In this document: one piece after another, positions 8,750-18,333 of the stretch
Numbering within the stretch: the first letter of the stretch is position 1
Layout of the letters: the number at the start of each line of letters is the position of its first letter
NCBI GenBank assembly: GCA_035938175.1
Contig: DASZHD010000035.1
Span: forward strand, 29,763-93,762
DNA length: 64,000 bases
Origin: DASRDE01 sp035938175
GTDB taxonomy: Bacteria; Vulcanimicrobiota; Vulcanimicrobiia; Vulcanimicrobiales; Vulcanimicrobiaceae
Reading direction: 5' to 3'
Made by a program: the position numbers and the translations under genes
Notes under the pieces: model-generated
Told to the model about the DNA's origin: nothing
The model's database searches: none
The model's input: only the letters and a program-made list of their open reading frames with translations

Positions 8750-9913
8750 ATGGAGTCTCCGAAGACCGACCGCTTCATCCTCGGTCCGGCGTCGATTGCG
8801 CTGGGCGACGGAACTTCGACCCACGGACGGATTGCCGTCGAACACGGGCGGATTCTCGAGGTATTGGGCCCCGACGGCCCCAGCGATTTCACGTTACCGC
8901 CCGGAACGCACGTTGCGCCGGGCATGATTGACGTTCACACGAACGGCGCCGGCGAGTATTTGTTCAATCGCGACCAAGGATACGCCGTTCCGGTGGCTGC
9001 GACGGAATACGCGCGTCAAGGCGTCACGGGTTTTGTCGCCGGGATCATGACGGCGCCGTGGGAGTCGATGCTGCACGCGGCCGGCGAGGTGGTCGAAGCC
9101 GCGCACGAACTGGAAGAGGATGCGCCGCGCGGCGCGCGCTGTTTGGGCATCCACTTCGAAGGCCCGTTCTTGAATCCGAAATTCCGCCGCGTCCACCAAC
9201 AGCAGTGGATCATTCCGGCAAGCGCGGCACGCGCGCGGGCGCTTGCAGAAGCGTGCAAGGGCGCGTGCGTCATGGTCACGCTTGCGCCCGAAATCGAAGG
9301 CGCAACCGACGCAGCCCGTGTGTTTCTGGAGCACGGTATCGTCTGCTCGGCAGGCCACACCGGCGCGCGGTATCGCGAAGGTATGCTCGCAATCGGCCTG
9401 GGCTTCCGTTCGTTGACGCATGCGTTCAACGCCATGCCGCCGCTCGATCACCGCGATCCCTCGATTCTGGCTGCGTTCGTGCAGGACACGCGCACGAGCG
9501 TTCAGCTGATCTGCGACGGGCACCACGTCGCACCGGTGATGGTCGACTTACTGCATCGAACGGTCGGCGATCGCATCGTCCTTGCAACGGATAACATGCC
9601 GCCCGCCGGCCCCGGTTATCATATCGAAGGCGGCGTGATGCGATCTGAGGACGGCACGATTGCCGGAAGCGCGCTGCGGATGGATGAAGGCCTGCGCAAC
9701 TACATGGCCTACACCGAACTGCCGTTTCCACAAGCGATCGTCGCCGCGACGTCCGCCCCGGCGAAGCTGATCGGATTGCACGAAGAAACGGGGCGTATTG
9801 CGCCCGGGCTTCGCGCCGATTTCGCGTTTTGGGATCCCGAATTTACCGTGATCGGCGCGATGGTTGGCGGCATTACCGTTTTCGGCCGGATTGGATCGCA
9901 GGCCGCGGCCTAG
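8750..9913 (+). CDS. nagA: N-acetylglucosamine-6-phosphate deacetylase
   Basis: ATG at 8750 is two bases after the dynamin stop. The 387-residue product shows amidohydrolase metal motif APGMIDVHTNG, GIHFEGPFLNP with the metal glutamate, the histidines of SAGHTGARY and LTHAFNAMPPLDHRDPS, and the late aspartate in LATDNMPPAGPGY. It deacetylates GlcNAc-6-P to GlcN-6-P, a step of amino-sugar and peptidoglycan recycling. No nagB or PTS gene is adjacent. The reading frame is open further upstream to 8561, but that part overlaps the GTPase gene. Confidence 0.93.
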   Translation: MESPKTDRFILGPASIALGDGTSTHGRIAVEHGRILEVLGPDGPSDFTLPPGTHVAPGMIDVHTNGAGEYLFNRDQGYAVPVAATEYARQGVTGFVAGIMTAPWESMLHAAGEVVEAAHELEEDAPRGARCLGIHFEGPFLNPKFRRVHQQQWIIPASAARARALAEACKGACVMVTLAPEIEGATDAARVFLEHGIVCSAGHTGARYREGMLAIGLGFRSLTHAFNAMPPLDHRDPSILAAFVQDTRTSVQLICDGHHVAPVMVDLLHRTVGDRIVLATDNMPPAGPGYHIEGGVMRSEDGTIAGSALRMDEGLRNYMAYTELPFPQAIVAATSAPAKLIGLHEETGRIAPGLRADFAFWDPEFTVIGAMVGGITVFGRIGSQAAA

Positions 9914-10810
9914 TCAGGGCGTCGCCACCCCCGCCCCTTCCGGAACCGGCGGAACGCGCCGTTCCACCGCAGCCGAGCGCAGCATCATGAACGCCGTATA
10001 GAAAACGACGATCGCAACGAGTACGAAAAGCCAGTGCAGCGGCAGCGACTTCACGACGTACGCCGCGAGCAGCACGCCGGGAACTCCGCCGATTGCGAGC
10101 CCAAGCGCCGCCGGAAGCGTATACGCGTCGAAACGGATGAAGCGCCAGCTGCACACCGGCATCAAGAACGCGCACGAGCCCATCATGATCGGAAACGCGG
10201 CGAGCGGACTCATGCCCAGTAGGCTCACCATGATCATCGCCGGCGCATACAAGCCGATTCCCAGCGTCATCAATGCGCCTAAAATGAAGTTGCCGACGAT
10301 GCCGGCGATAAGCAGCGTTCCGTGCAATTCGTACGACTGTCCGCTCGACGGAAGCCTGCCGCTGAATTTCCCGATAAAGATTGCGCCCGCGGCGAGCAAC
10401 GCGATTCCCATGCCGATTTGCACGTAGCGTCTGGGCCAGCGCGCAACGATGCCGGCGCCGAGCCACGACCCCAACACCGCCGCGGCAATCAAACTCGTGA
10501 GCGTGAGCGGAGCAACGGGAACGAGCGCGATGAAGATGATCGCTTCGGCCACCGTCGGCAATGTGTGTCCTACGTTGAGCGTTCCCGGGATGCGCTCGTC
10601 GGGAGAGAGCTTCCACAGTTTGAACGCGGACGTCGTCGGTGCGAACGAACCGATGCCGAGCGTGTCAAAAAAATTCGTGACGAAGCCGATCGCCAATTCC
10701 AACGCGCGCGGCGGTTTAAAACCTCGGCGCGCGATTTCCCGGCCCCAAACGATCAGGAAGATCGCAACGATGACGGCAAGGACCAGCAGAAGGCTCGTTC
10801 GGACGCTCAT
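9914..10810 (-). CDS. TauE/SafE-family membrane permease
   Basis: 298 residues with about eight hydrophobic helices and the glycine/proline-rich duplicated pattern of the TauE/SafE (DUF81) family, for example IGFVTNFFDTLGIGS early and VGNFILGALMTLGIG in the second half. Members export or import sulfite, sulfoacetate and other organosulfur anions. The substrate here is unknown. It converges on nagA with no gap between the two coding ends, and no sulfur gene is adjacent (cysK is about 7 kb away). Confidence 0.85.
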   Translation of the reverse strand: MSVRTSLLLVLAVIVAIFLIVWGREIARRGFKPPRALELAIGFVTNFFDTLGIGSFAPTTSAFKLWKLSPDERIPGTLNVGHTLPTVAEAIIFIALVPVAPLTLTSLIAAAVLGSWLGAGIVARWPRRYVQIGMGIALLAAGAIFIGKFSGRLPSSGQSYELHGTLLIAGIVGNFILGALMTLGIGLYAPAMIMVSLLGMSPLAAFPIMMGSCAFLMPVCSWRFIRFDAYTLPAALGLAIGGVPGVLLAAYVVKSLPLHWLFVLVAIVVFYTAFMMLRSAAVERRVPPVPEGAGVATP

Positions 10811-10928
10811 CCCGGCACTATACGGCGTGCCCGGCGGCCTTACCGCTCCTTGCGGGGACCGAACGCCCTAACGCAGCGGGCCCGGTACGGCCAAGGCGCG
10901 CAAAACCCGGCGCGTTACCATCGGGTGC

Positions 10929-11702
10929 ATGAACGGATTGCGGATTCATCCGGCAGCGGCGCTGTTCGCGGCTGCCGTGACGTTAGCGGCGTGTTCGGGC
11001 GGCGCCGCGTTTGACGGTGTGACGGCCGACACCTATTCCAACCGCGCCGGGGCGGCGACGCCGTCACCCTCACCGACGCCATTCCCGCCGAGCGTAACGA
11101 TCGGATACGGCGAAATATTCGGCTACGACAACGTGTTCACGCCCAACGACGGCGACACGTCGACCGGCGGTCAAGGCGCCACTACCGATGGAGTCCCGTG
11201 TCTTTCGTCGATGCCGTCGACCTATCACGTTCACGCATTCGTCGGCATCATCGTGAATGGACGCCAACTCGCCGTGCCGGACGGTATCGGTTTCGTGCAG
11301 CCGGAAGGCGACATCACATTCGACGGTATTCCGAATTGGACCGAATACGCGACGAAGTGTTACTACGAAACGCACACGCACGACGCGTCCGGAGTCATTC
11401 ATCTGGAATCCACGTCGAGTGCGCCGTGGACGTCCAGCGTTTTCCGGCTCGGACAGTTTTTCCATGTGTGGGGTATGAACGTTTCGACGAGCGGAGTAGG
11501 ACCGTATCGCGGCACGGTTCGGACGTACGTCGCGCAGGTTCCGTTCAAGACCGAAACGATCACGAGCAGCGATTACACGGTGTACACCGGTCAACCGAAC
11601 GCGATACCGCTGTATTCGCATACGTGCGTTTGGATCGAGGTAGGGCCGAACTTCGTCGACATCACGAAACTGCCGGTGCTGTATTGGTACGAGGAGTATT
11701 AG
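10929..11702 (+). CDS. lipoprotein of unknown function
   Basis: 257 residues. The N terminus has a lipoprotein signal with lipobox LAAC (cysteine at 22), followed by a Ser/Pro/Thr-rich linker (PSPSPTPFPPS). The folded part has conserved-looking segments such as YHVHAFVGI, YYETHTHDASGVIHLES and QFFHVWG, with several histidines that could bind metal. I recall similar His-rich beta proteins only as hypothetical. It would sit in the outer or inner membrane facing the periplasm. No operon partner. Confidence 0.7.
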   Translation: MNGLRIHPAAALFAAAVTLAACSGGAAFDGVTADTYSNRAGAATPSPSPTPFPPSVTIGYGEIFGYDNVFTPNDGDTSTGGQGATTDGVPCLSSMPSTYHVHAFVGIIVNGRQLAVPDGIGFVQPEGDITFDGIPNWTEYATKCYYETHTHDASGVIHLESTSSAPWTSSVFRLGQFFHVWGMNVSTSGVGPYRGTVRTYVAQVPFKTETITSSDYTVYTGQPNAIPLYSHTCVWIEVGPNFVDITKLPVLYWYEEY

Positions 11703-11746
11703 TTTAGCGCCTCGATGCCTCGCGGTCGACACGCGGCACACGGCAA

Positions 11747-12637
11747 CTAATTCGGCATGAACGTCACCTTGAATTGGAACATCGCCGGCACTTGCTGACA
11801 ATACGCAATTGCTCCGGTGTAGGTCGAGTGCGTTGCCGCCGTCAGCGCGGCATTGTCTAATAGCGAGTATCCCGAAGGACCCCATACCCACGCGTCGCTC
11901 AACCCGCCGTCTGCATTAATTGCGACCAGTACGAGCACGGTGCTCATCGGCGCGACATTCGGATCCTCGCGCACGGCATCGGGGAAGTCCGGAGGCTGCT
12001 GACGCGCAATCTCAACTGGGCGAAAGGGCTGCGCGCACGACGTCGATGCGAGCGGAGCGGAACTCTTTGCCGCAAGAACGGTCTCGCCCGCTGCGGGCGC
12101 ACGCCAAAGAGGATCGATATCTTTCAGGTCGACGGTGATGTCGGAACGGGAGGGCCCTCGAGACGCTTTTAGCTCTTTTACATCACCTACATCACCCGGC
12201 GGCAAGCACTCCACAATACCTTCCTGCGCCCAGCCGAACCCATCGCCGGTGCTCGTCGCCGACGTAACCCATGCTCCTGCGACGTTCACGGGACGTGGAA
12301 ACCGCACGTGAAACATCGGCGATACCCACTCGTCTTTCATGAACGACGCACTGGGCCCGTTGTATTGTCTCTGCTTGCGCAGCAGCGTCTGCTCGGGGAC
12401 GTCGACGGTAAACCACCCGGCATCCGTATCAAACCCGATTTGCGCCATTACCTGGCGCGGGCCGAGTGCAGTCAGCTCTAGCCCGTATGTGTCCGCAGGT
12501 CCGGTTGCGGAAGCATCTGCCCCAGCCGCATGCATAACCACGCGTGCGGGACAGAACTCGGTCGTCGCCGATGCGGCGCCTGCGCACAAAAAGAATATGG
12601 AGGCGCCGAAAAGCGCCGCGGAAACCACCCGGTTCAT
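11747..12637 (-). CDS. exported protein with TonB-like C-terminal domain
   Basis: The start is placed at ATG 12637, giving a 296-residue product with a typical signal peptide (ends ASA). The next upstream ATG (12688) lies inside a degenerate copy of a dispersed inverted repeat, so it is unlikely to be the start. The last ~85 residues resemble the TonB C-terminal fold: PPDFPDAVRE, then VLVLVAINADGGLSDAWVWGPSG, DNAALTAA and a final hydrophobic strand. There is no proline-rich periplasmic spanner and no ExbBD nearby, so it is probably a soluble or surface TonB-domain protein rather than an energy transducer. Confidence 0.65.
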   Translation of the reverse strand: MNRVVSAALFGASIFFLCAGAASATTEFCPARVVMHAAGADASATGPADTYGLELTALGPRQVMAQIGFDTDAGWFTVDVPEQTLLRKQRQYNGPSASFMKDEWVSPMFHVRFPRPVNVAGAWVTSATSTGDGFGWAQEGIVECLPPGDVGDVKELKASRGPSRSDITVDLKDIDPLWRAPAAGETVLAAKSSAPLASTSCAQPFRPVEIARQQPPDFPDAVREDPNVAPMSTVLVLVAINADGGLSDAWVWGPSGYSLLDNAALTAATHSTYTGAIAYCQQVPAMFQFKVTFMPN

Positions 12638-12683
12638 GCGCGAAGCGTTCGGCGACCGCGGCGGTGGCTCCGCCGGGGATCGT

Positions 12684-12773
12684 GTCATGGTGAGGAATCA
12701 AACCACCCGAGGTATCGAGGGGCGCGTTTTTGTCCCTTCGATTCCTCAGGGTCCTTCGATACCTCAGGATGAC
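12684..12773. repeat. dispersed inverted repeat, degenerate copy
   Basis: The right arm (12734-12773) differs at one base from the right arm of the intact element at 32421-32460. The left arm (12684-12722) matches the other left arm with about ten substitutions and a one-base deletion. It sits between the convergently transcribed metH end and the upstream region of the TonB-domain gene. Confidence 0.8.
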
Positions 12774-12779
12774 ACGGAG

Positions 12780-15700
12780 CTAAGCCGTCTCCAGCTCCCG
12801 CACCGCCCCGGCGTTAAAATACGCCGCCTTCGGATGATGAATCACGATCGCAGCGGTGGATTGCTCCGGAACGATCTGGTGCGCTTGCGTCAGCGTCACG
12901 CCGATGGCGTTCGTTGCGTCGAGCAGCGCAAACGCCGTTTCGTGCTGCGAAAGATCCGGGCACGCGCCGTAGCCCCACGAATAGCGTTTGCCGCGATCCG
13001 GCTCCAGCCCGAGTTCTTTGCGAATGGACCGGTGCGCGTATTCGGCAAGCGCCTCCGCGCTTTGTACGGAGAAGCCGTGTAGAAAGTACGATTCGCTGTA
13101 CTCTCCGGCGCGCTGCAGCTCCTCGGTGCGTTCGGCGGCACGTGTCCCCACCGTTACGACTTGCAACGCGACGAGATCGACGGCACGGCCGTCTTGCGCT
13201 TCACGCACGTAATCGGCAAGTGACAGATGTTCGCCTCCCGGCTGCCGCGCGAACGCAAACCGCGCAACCTCCCTGCGGTGATCGTTGGGATCGTAAATGA
13301 CCACGTCGTTGCCGGAGCTCGCTGCCGGGAAATACCCGTACACGAAGCGAGGCTGGAGCAGCCCGTCGCTAATCGCCATGCGCTCGTAGCGATGCAGCCG
13401 CGGTTCGAAATCTTCGCGTACCAAACGATCGAAGGCCTCGCCCTTGGTATTCGCGGCGCCCCATGACAGCCGGTACAAGCTGCGGAGATCGAAACACGAC
13501 CACAATTCGCGCGGATCGATATCGGTTACGGTACGCGCGCCCCAGAACGGCGGCGTGGGTATCGGCGACGGTTCGGATTTCACGCGTGAATACACGATCT
13601 CGCCGTTGGAAGTCGTAACAACCCGGCGCTGCGCGTCGCGCAGATTGAACGCTTCGCTTCGCGCGCGCTCTACGAATTTCGTACGGCCTTGCGGGTCGCC
13701 TGTCAGCGTTTCCATGATCTGCAGACCTTCGAACGCGTCTTTGGCATAGAACAGCCCCGGTTCGAAAAAGCGCTCGCCCTCGTCCAGCAGAGAAATGCGC
13801 CGCCCGAAGTCGCGATTGATCGCTGCGCCGCCAACCAGCACGGGGAAGTTCAAACCGCGCGAATCCTGCTCGCGCACGCACACCGGCATCTGCTTACTCG
13901 TGGACACGAGCAGTGCGGAGAGACCGATCGCGTCGGCTTGCACCTCGACGGCTTTTTCCAAAATCGTATTCATCGGCACTTGCTTACCGAGATCGAATAC
14001 GGTGTAGCCGTTGTTGGAGAGGATCGTGTTCACCAGATTCTTGCCGATGTCGTGCACGTCGCCGAACACGGTGGCCAGCACCACTTTGCCTTTGCTTGCG
14101 CCTTCTTTCTTTTCCAGAAACTGCTCCAAGTGCGCGACGGCCTTCTTCATCACTTCGGCGGATTGCAAAACGAACGGCAAAATTAATTCGCCCGCGCCGA
14201 ATTTATCGCCGACTTCTTTCATGGCGGGCAGCAGAATCTCGTTCAGCACGGCCACGGCATCGCGCGTCTGGAGCGCCTCGTCGATCTTCGCTTCGATGCC
14301 GTCTTTGCGGCGCCGCAAGATGGCGTTGTGAATGCGTACCTCCGGCGGCGCATCGGCGTCGTCGTCCTTTTGTTCGACCGTGGAAGCGGTGGCGGAAACG
14401 GATTCGTAATGCTCGATCAAGCGCTGCAGCGCGTCCGGCCGCCGGTTGAATACCAAATCGTCGCACAGCTCGCGCTCGGCGGCGTCGAGCTCGGCATACG
14501 GCTGAATCTCCTTCGCGTGAACGAGCGCCATATCGAGCCCGGCTTCCACGCAATGGTGCAGAAACACCGAATTCAGCGCCGCCCGCGCGTGCGGCTTCAA
14601 ACCGAAGGACACGTTGCTGACGCCGAGCGACGTCAACACACCCGGCAGTTGAGACTTGATCGCGCGAATGCCCTCGATCGTTTCCACCGCCGAATGTACG
14701 TACTCCGCGTCACCGGTCGCCAGCGTGAAGGTCAGGTCGTCGAAGATCAGCGCGCCCGCCGGTAAACCGTACTCGTCGACAACGATGTCATAGATGCGCT
14801 TTGCGACTTGCGCTTTGCGCTCGGCCGTCTTGGCCATGCCCTCCTCGTCGATGGTAAGGGCAACGACCGCGGCGCCATGCTCCAACACCGCCGGCAGCAC
14901 CGAATCGATCTTCGCGCGGCCGCTCTCCAAATGCACTGAGTTTACGATCGCGCGGCCCGGATAATTCTCCAATGCCGCGGTGATGACGCGCGGTTCGGTG
15001 GAATCGATCATCAGCGGCGCTTCGACGGATTGCGCGAGCTTGCGCACGACCGTACGCATCTGCTCGTCTTCGTCCGTGCGCTCGGTTAGCGCACAACAGA
15101 TGTCCAGCACGTGCGCGCCGCCCTCGATCTGCTCGCGCGCGAGCAACGCAATGCTGTCGTACTGCTCTTCCAAAAGCAGCCGTTTGAGCTTCCGTGAGCC
15201 TTGCGCGTTGATCCGTTCTCCCACGAGCAGCGGCCGAGGTTCTTGTTCTAAGCTTACCGCGGTCATCGCCGAAGCCGCGTATTGAACGGGTTTGGGCTGC
15301 GGCTTGCGTCCGCGCCGGCCATCGACGGCGCGCCGGAGCGCGGTGATATGCGCGGGCGTCGTGCCGCAGCATCCACCCACGACGTTGACGCCGAACTCGC
15401 GTACGAATGCTTCCAATTCGCCGGCCAGCTCCTCCGGCGTTTCGGGATAAATCGTTTCGCCTTTGGGTCCCATGATCGGCAAACCGGCATTCGGGATAAC
15501 GCTCACATAGCGATCCGACATCTCGGTCAAATAGCGTATGCTGTCGCGCATTTGGGCCGGGCCGGTGGAACAGTTCAAGCCGATTACGTCGATCGGCAGT
15601 GCGTCCAGCGTCGCACAGATCGCGCGAATGTCCGTTCCCAGCAGCATGCGGCCTTCGGTAATCAGCGTCGGCTGCGCTTGAATCGGCACGCGCCGCACGC

Positions 15701-16256
15701 CTTTGGCGAATTCGCGCGTGATGCCGGCGATCGCGGCTTTGAGTTCCAGCAAGTCTTGCATCGTCTCGAGCAGCAAGACGTCGACGCCGCCCTCGATCAG
15801 AAAGCGCGCTTGTTCTCCGTAAATGTCGGCGAGCTGCGCGAACGTGATCTTCGACAGCATGGGATCCGAAGATGACACGAGCATCCCCGTGGGGCCCATC
15901 GATCCGGCAACGAAACGCGGCCGCTCCGGCGTCGAATACGCATCGCACGCCTTGCGCGCGAGCTGCGCTGCGTTACGGTTGATTTCCGCAACGCGATCGC
16001 CCAGGCCGTATTCGTCCAGCTTCAATCGCGACGCGGTAAACGTGTCGGTTTCGACGACGTCGGCGCCCGCTTCCAAATACGATTCGTGAATCTGCCGGAT
16101 GACGTCCGGGCGGCTCAAAACGAGCGCTTCATTACAACCGTGGTAACGTTCGCCGCCGAAATCCTCGGCGGTGAGCTCCAGCGCCATGACTTGCGTGCCC
16201 ATGGCGCCGTCATAGACGAGCACGCGCTCGCCCAGCGTACGTAAGTAGTCAGTCAA
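12780..16256 (-). CDS. metH: cobalamin-dependent methionine synthase
   Basis: 1158 residues, full-length MetH. Homocysteine module first (about 1-300), with zinc ligands in GLNCSTGP and VGGCCGTTP. Then the pterin-binding module (VGERINAQGSRK; about 335-600), the B12 cap, and the cobalamin domain with DVHDIGKN (about residue 733, axial histidine). The AdoMet-reactivation domain is at the C terminus, with an RYSWGYGACPD segment that belongs to it. The enzyme transfers methyl from 5-methyl-THF to homocysteine. It follows asparaginase II and cysK on the minus strand by two bases, suggesting an amino-acid operon. It requires B12, which fits with the FecCD uptake genes at the left edge. Confidence 0.97.
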   Translation of the reverse strand: MTDYLRTLGERVLVYDGAMGTQVMALELTAEDFGGERYHGCNEALVLSRPDVIRQIHESYLEAGADVVETDTFTASRLKLDEYGLGDRVAEINRNAAQLARKACDAYSTPERPRFVAGSMGPTGMLVSSSDPMLSKITFAQLADIYGEQARFLIEGGVDVLLLETMQDLLELKAAIAGITREFAKGVRRVPIQAQPTLITEGRMLLGTDIRAICATLDALPIDVIGLNCSTGPAQMRDSIRYLTEMSDRYVSVIPNAGLPIMGPKGETIYPETPEELAGELEAFVREFGVNVVGGCCGTTPAHITALRRAVDGRRGRKPQPKPVQYAASAMTAVSLEQEPRPLLVGERINAQGSRKLKRLLLEEQYDSIALLAREQIEGGAHVLDICCALTERTDEDEQMRTVVRKLAQSVEAPLMIDSTEPRVITAALENYPGRAIVNSVHLESGRAKIDSVLPAVLEHGAAVVALTIDEEGMAKTAERKAQVAKRIYDIVVDEYGLPAGALIFDDLTFTLATGDAEYVHSAVETIEGIRAIKSQLPGVLTSLGVSNVSFGLKPHARAALNSVFLHHCVEAGLDMALVHAKEIQPYAELDAAERELCDDLVFNRRPDALQRLIEHYESVSATASTVEQKDDDADAPPEVRIHNAILRRRKDGIEAKIDEALQTRDAVAVLNEILLPAMKEVGDKFGAGELILPFVLQSAEVMKKAVAHLEQFLEKKEGASKGKVVLATVFGDVHDIGKNLVNTILSNNGYTVFDLGKQVPMNTILEKAVEVQADAIGLSALLVSTSKQMPVCVREQDSRGLNFPVLVGGAAINRDFGRRISLLDEGERFFEPGLFYAKDAFEGLQIMETLTGDPQGRTKFVERARSEAFNLRDAQRRVVTTSNGEIVYSRVKSEPSPIPTPPFWGARTVTDIDPRELWSCFDLRSLYRLSWGAANTKGEAFDRLVREDFEPRLHRYERMAISDGLLQPRFVYGYFPAASSGNDVVIYDPNDHRREVARFAFARQPGGEHLSLADYVREAQDGRAVDLVALQVVTVGTRAAERTEELQRAGEYSESYFLHGFSVQSAEALAEYAHRSIRKELGLEPDRGKRYSWGYGACPDLSQHETAFALLDATNAIGVTLTQAHQIVPEQSTAAIVIHHPKAAYFNAGAVRELETA

Positions 16257-16258
16257 TT

Positions 16259-17317
16259 TTATCGTGTACTCGCTTTTTCGACGGCGATGGTACTGGACGC
16301 GCGGACTTCTCCGACGGCGCGCCCGGCACGATTATACACGATTGCGCGCTCGAAGTCGGCCATATCAGTCTCTACCGCCGCCGGCAATGGTCCCACGCGC
16401 CGGAGGCAAGCGAGCACGGCGGGCCCGCGTGCTCTGCTCGCGCCGTCCAGCACCTTGACCACCTGGCCGTGTCCCGAAGCGATGAGCGAGGCGCCGTGGA
16501 CGCCTTCGGCCCCGCTCTTGCATGCCACGGTACCACCCGCCGTCTGCATCAGCCGCGTGTCGAACTCGCCGGTGCCCGAAACGTACTCCGGGTGCGCGAT
16601 CATCGCATCGCGGACGGCCTGCAACGGTTGTGCGTCGGCCTCGTCGATTCGATCGAGATTCGCAAACCGCATGAACGCCAGCGCCGCGTCGCGCAACGTC
16701 ACCGCGTACACGGGAATACCGCAGCCGTCGATGCCGATCGGCAGATCGTGCGCGCTCCGGTCCGATAACCGCGCACAAAACTCCAGAATTCGTTGTTGCG
16801 CGGGATTATGGAGATCCACGTACGTCGCGGGATCGGTACCGATCGCAACGCACAGCGCCAGGATGCCGGCGTGCTTTCCGGAGCAGTTGTTATGAATTGC
16901 CGTCGGCGTAATGCCTTCCCGCTGCAATTCCGCGGCAGCGGCTGCATTGTACGGCGCGTGCGCGCCGCATTGAAGTGCGCGTTCGTCCAGACCGATTTTC
17001 CGCAGAATCGATTGCACCGCTTCGACATGAAACCTTTGACCGGTGTGTGACGCCGCCATCACGGCGATTTCCCGCGGTTCCAGTCCGAAACGCTCGCGCA
17101 CGCCGGCGGCAATCGCGGCCGCCGCAATGAACGGTTTCGCGCTCGAACGCAAATAGACCGGAACATCGATCGAACCGGCCGCCAGCACGACGTTACGGCG
17201 GGCATCCAATGCGCAAGCGGCGACATGGTGAACGGACTCCACCATATCGCCGCGCGTTACTTCTACCAGGGGTTCGCCGGTTAGCTGAGATTGCTCATAC
17301 GAGAGCTGCTTCGACAA
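16259..17317 (-). CDS. L-asparaginase II-family protein
   Basis: 352 residues in the asparaginase II (PF06089) family, which is distinct from the bacterial type I/II AnsA/AnsB enzymes. Recognisable segments: VEVTRGDMVESVHH at the start, YLRSSAKPF (family S-x-K-P), ASHTGQRFH, NNCSGKHAGILAL and GIDGCGIPVYAV. The start is TTG 17317 with AGGAAG six bases upstream, overlapping the cysK stop by 23 bases. It likely hydrolyses asparagine to aspartate and ammonia in the cytoplasm. It is part of the cysK-asparaginase-metH run. Confidence 0.87.
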   Translation of the reverse strand: MSKQLSYEQSQLTGEPLVEVTRGDMVESVHHVAACALDARRNVVLAAGSIDVPVYLRSSAKPFIAAAAIAAGVRERFGLEPREIAVMAASHTGQRFHVEAVQSILRKIGLDERALQCGAHAPYNAAAAAELQREGITPTAIHNNCSGKHAGILALCVAIGTDPATYVDLHNPAQQRILEFCARLSDRSAHDLPIGIDGCGIPVYAVTLRDAALAFMRFANLDRIDEADAQPLQAVRDAMIAHPEYVSGTGEFDTRLMQTAGGTVACKSGAEGVHGASLIASGHGQVVKVLDGASRARGPAVLACLRRVGPLPAAVETDMADFERAIVYNRAGRAVGEVRASSTIAVEKASTR

Positions 17318-18266
17318 TATTGGCTTCCTGCTCCGCGAATACGGGATTAGAGAGATATCGCTCGCCCGTGTCGCACCCGAACGTGACGATCAATTTGCCT
17401 TTCGACTGCGGGCGTGCTGCAACTTGCAACGCGGCCCAGATGTTTGCGCCGGAGGAAATGCCGACCAGCATACCCTCCTCGCGCGCCGCGCGCCGCGCCG
17501 TTGCGATCGCATCGGCGTCCGTTACGCGAAGCACTTCGTCGTAAATTCCCGTATTGAGGACCTTCGGAATGAATCCCGTGCCCGTTCCTTGGATCTTGTG
17601 CGCCCCGGGCTGTCCGCCCGACAGGACGGGCGACGCATCCGGTTCGACCGCAATCATCTGCACGCCGGGCTTGCGTTCCTTGAGTACTTCACCGACGCCG
17701 GTGATCGTGCCGCCGGTGCCGATCGCCGAAACGACGGCGTCGACGGTTCCGTCGGTGTCGCGCCAAATCTCCTCGGCGGTCGTGCGCCGGTGAATCTCGG
17801 GATTCGCGGGATTCTCGAATTGCTGGGGCATGAAATATTTGGCCGGGTTGGAGCTCAAAATCTCGTTCGCTTTTGCGATCGCGCCGCGCATGCCGTCTGC
17901 GCCCGGCGTCAGAATAACCTGCGCGCCGTAGGCTTTGAGCAGATTTCTCCGTTCGATCGTCATCGTATCCGGCATCACTAAAATCACCGGATACCCTTTT
18001 GCGGCAGCGACGAACGCCAGCGCGATTCCGGTGTTTCCGCTGGTCGGCTCGACGATCACGGTGTCCGGACGCAAGCGGCCCTCGCGTTCGGCAGCTTCGA
18101 TCATCGAAACGCCGATTCGGTCCTTCACCGAGCCGGCCGGATTGAACGACTCCATCTTCACCACGACGGTGGCCGCCAGACCCTTGGCCATGCGGTTCAG
18201 CTTTACAAGCGGCGTATTGCCGAACGTATCGGCGAGATTCTCGTATATCCGTGCCATACGCGCCAT
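17295..18266 (-). CDS. cysK: cysteine synthase (O-acetylserine sulfhydrylase)
   Basis: I use ATG 18266, giving 323 residues, the normal CysK length. The open frame extends to 18395, but that part has no CysK homology and overlaps the divergent exonuclease gene start (18334). PLP lysine in SFNPAGSVKDR (K48), the PLP phosphate loop TSGNTGIA, and GTGGTITG are all present. It condenses O-acetylserine with sulfide. First gene of the minus-strand amino-acid operon. Confidence 0.95.
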   Translation of the reverse strand: MARMARIYENLADTFGNTPLVKLNRMAKGLAATVVVKMESFNPAGSVKDRIGVSMIEAAEREGRLRPDTVIVEPTSGNTGIALAFVAAAKGYPVILVMPDTMTIERRNLLKAYGAQVILTPGADGMRGAIAKANEILSSNPAKYFMPQQFENPANPEIHRRTTAEEIWRDTDGTVDAVVSAIGTGGTITGVGEVLKERKPGVQMIAVEPDASPVLSGGQPGAHKIQGTGTGFIPKVLNTGIYDEVLRVTDADAIATARRAAREEGMLVGISSGANIWAALQVAARPQSKGKLIVTFGCDTGERYLSNPVFAEQEANIVEAALV

Positions 18267-18333
18267 AACCGCCGCGGCACGGCAAAGGCTGCGGCAAGGC
18301 AGCCCGCCGAGGACACCGAACACACATTCGGCC

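Noticed and set aside
12638..12688. Upstream ATG as start of the TonB-domain protein
   Set aside because: It lies within a copy of the dispersed repeat and lacks a ribosome site.
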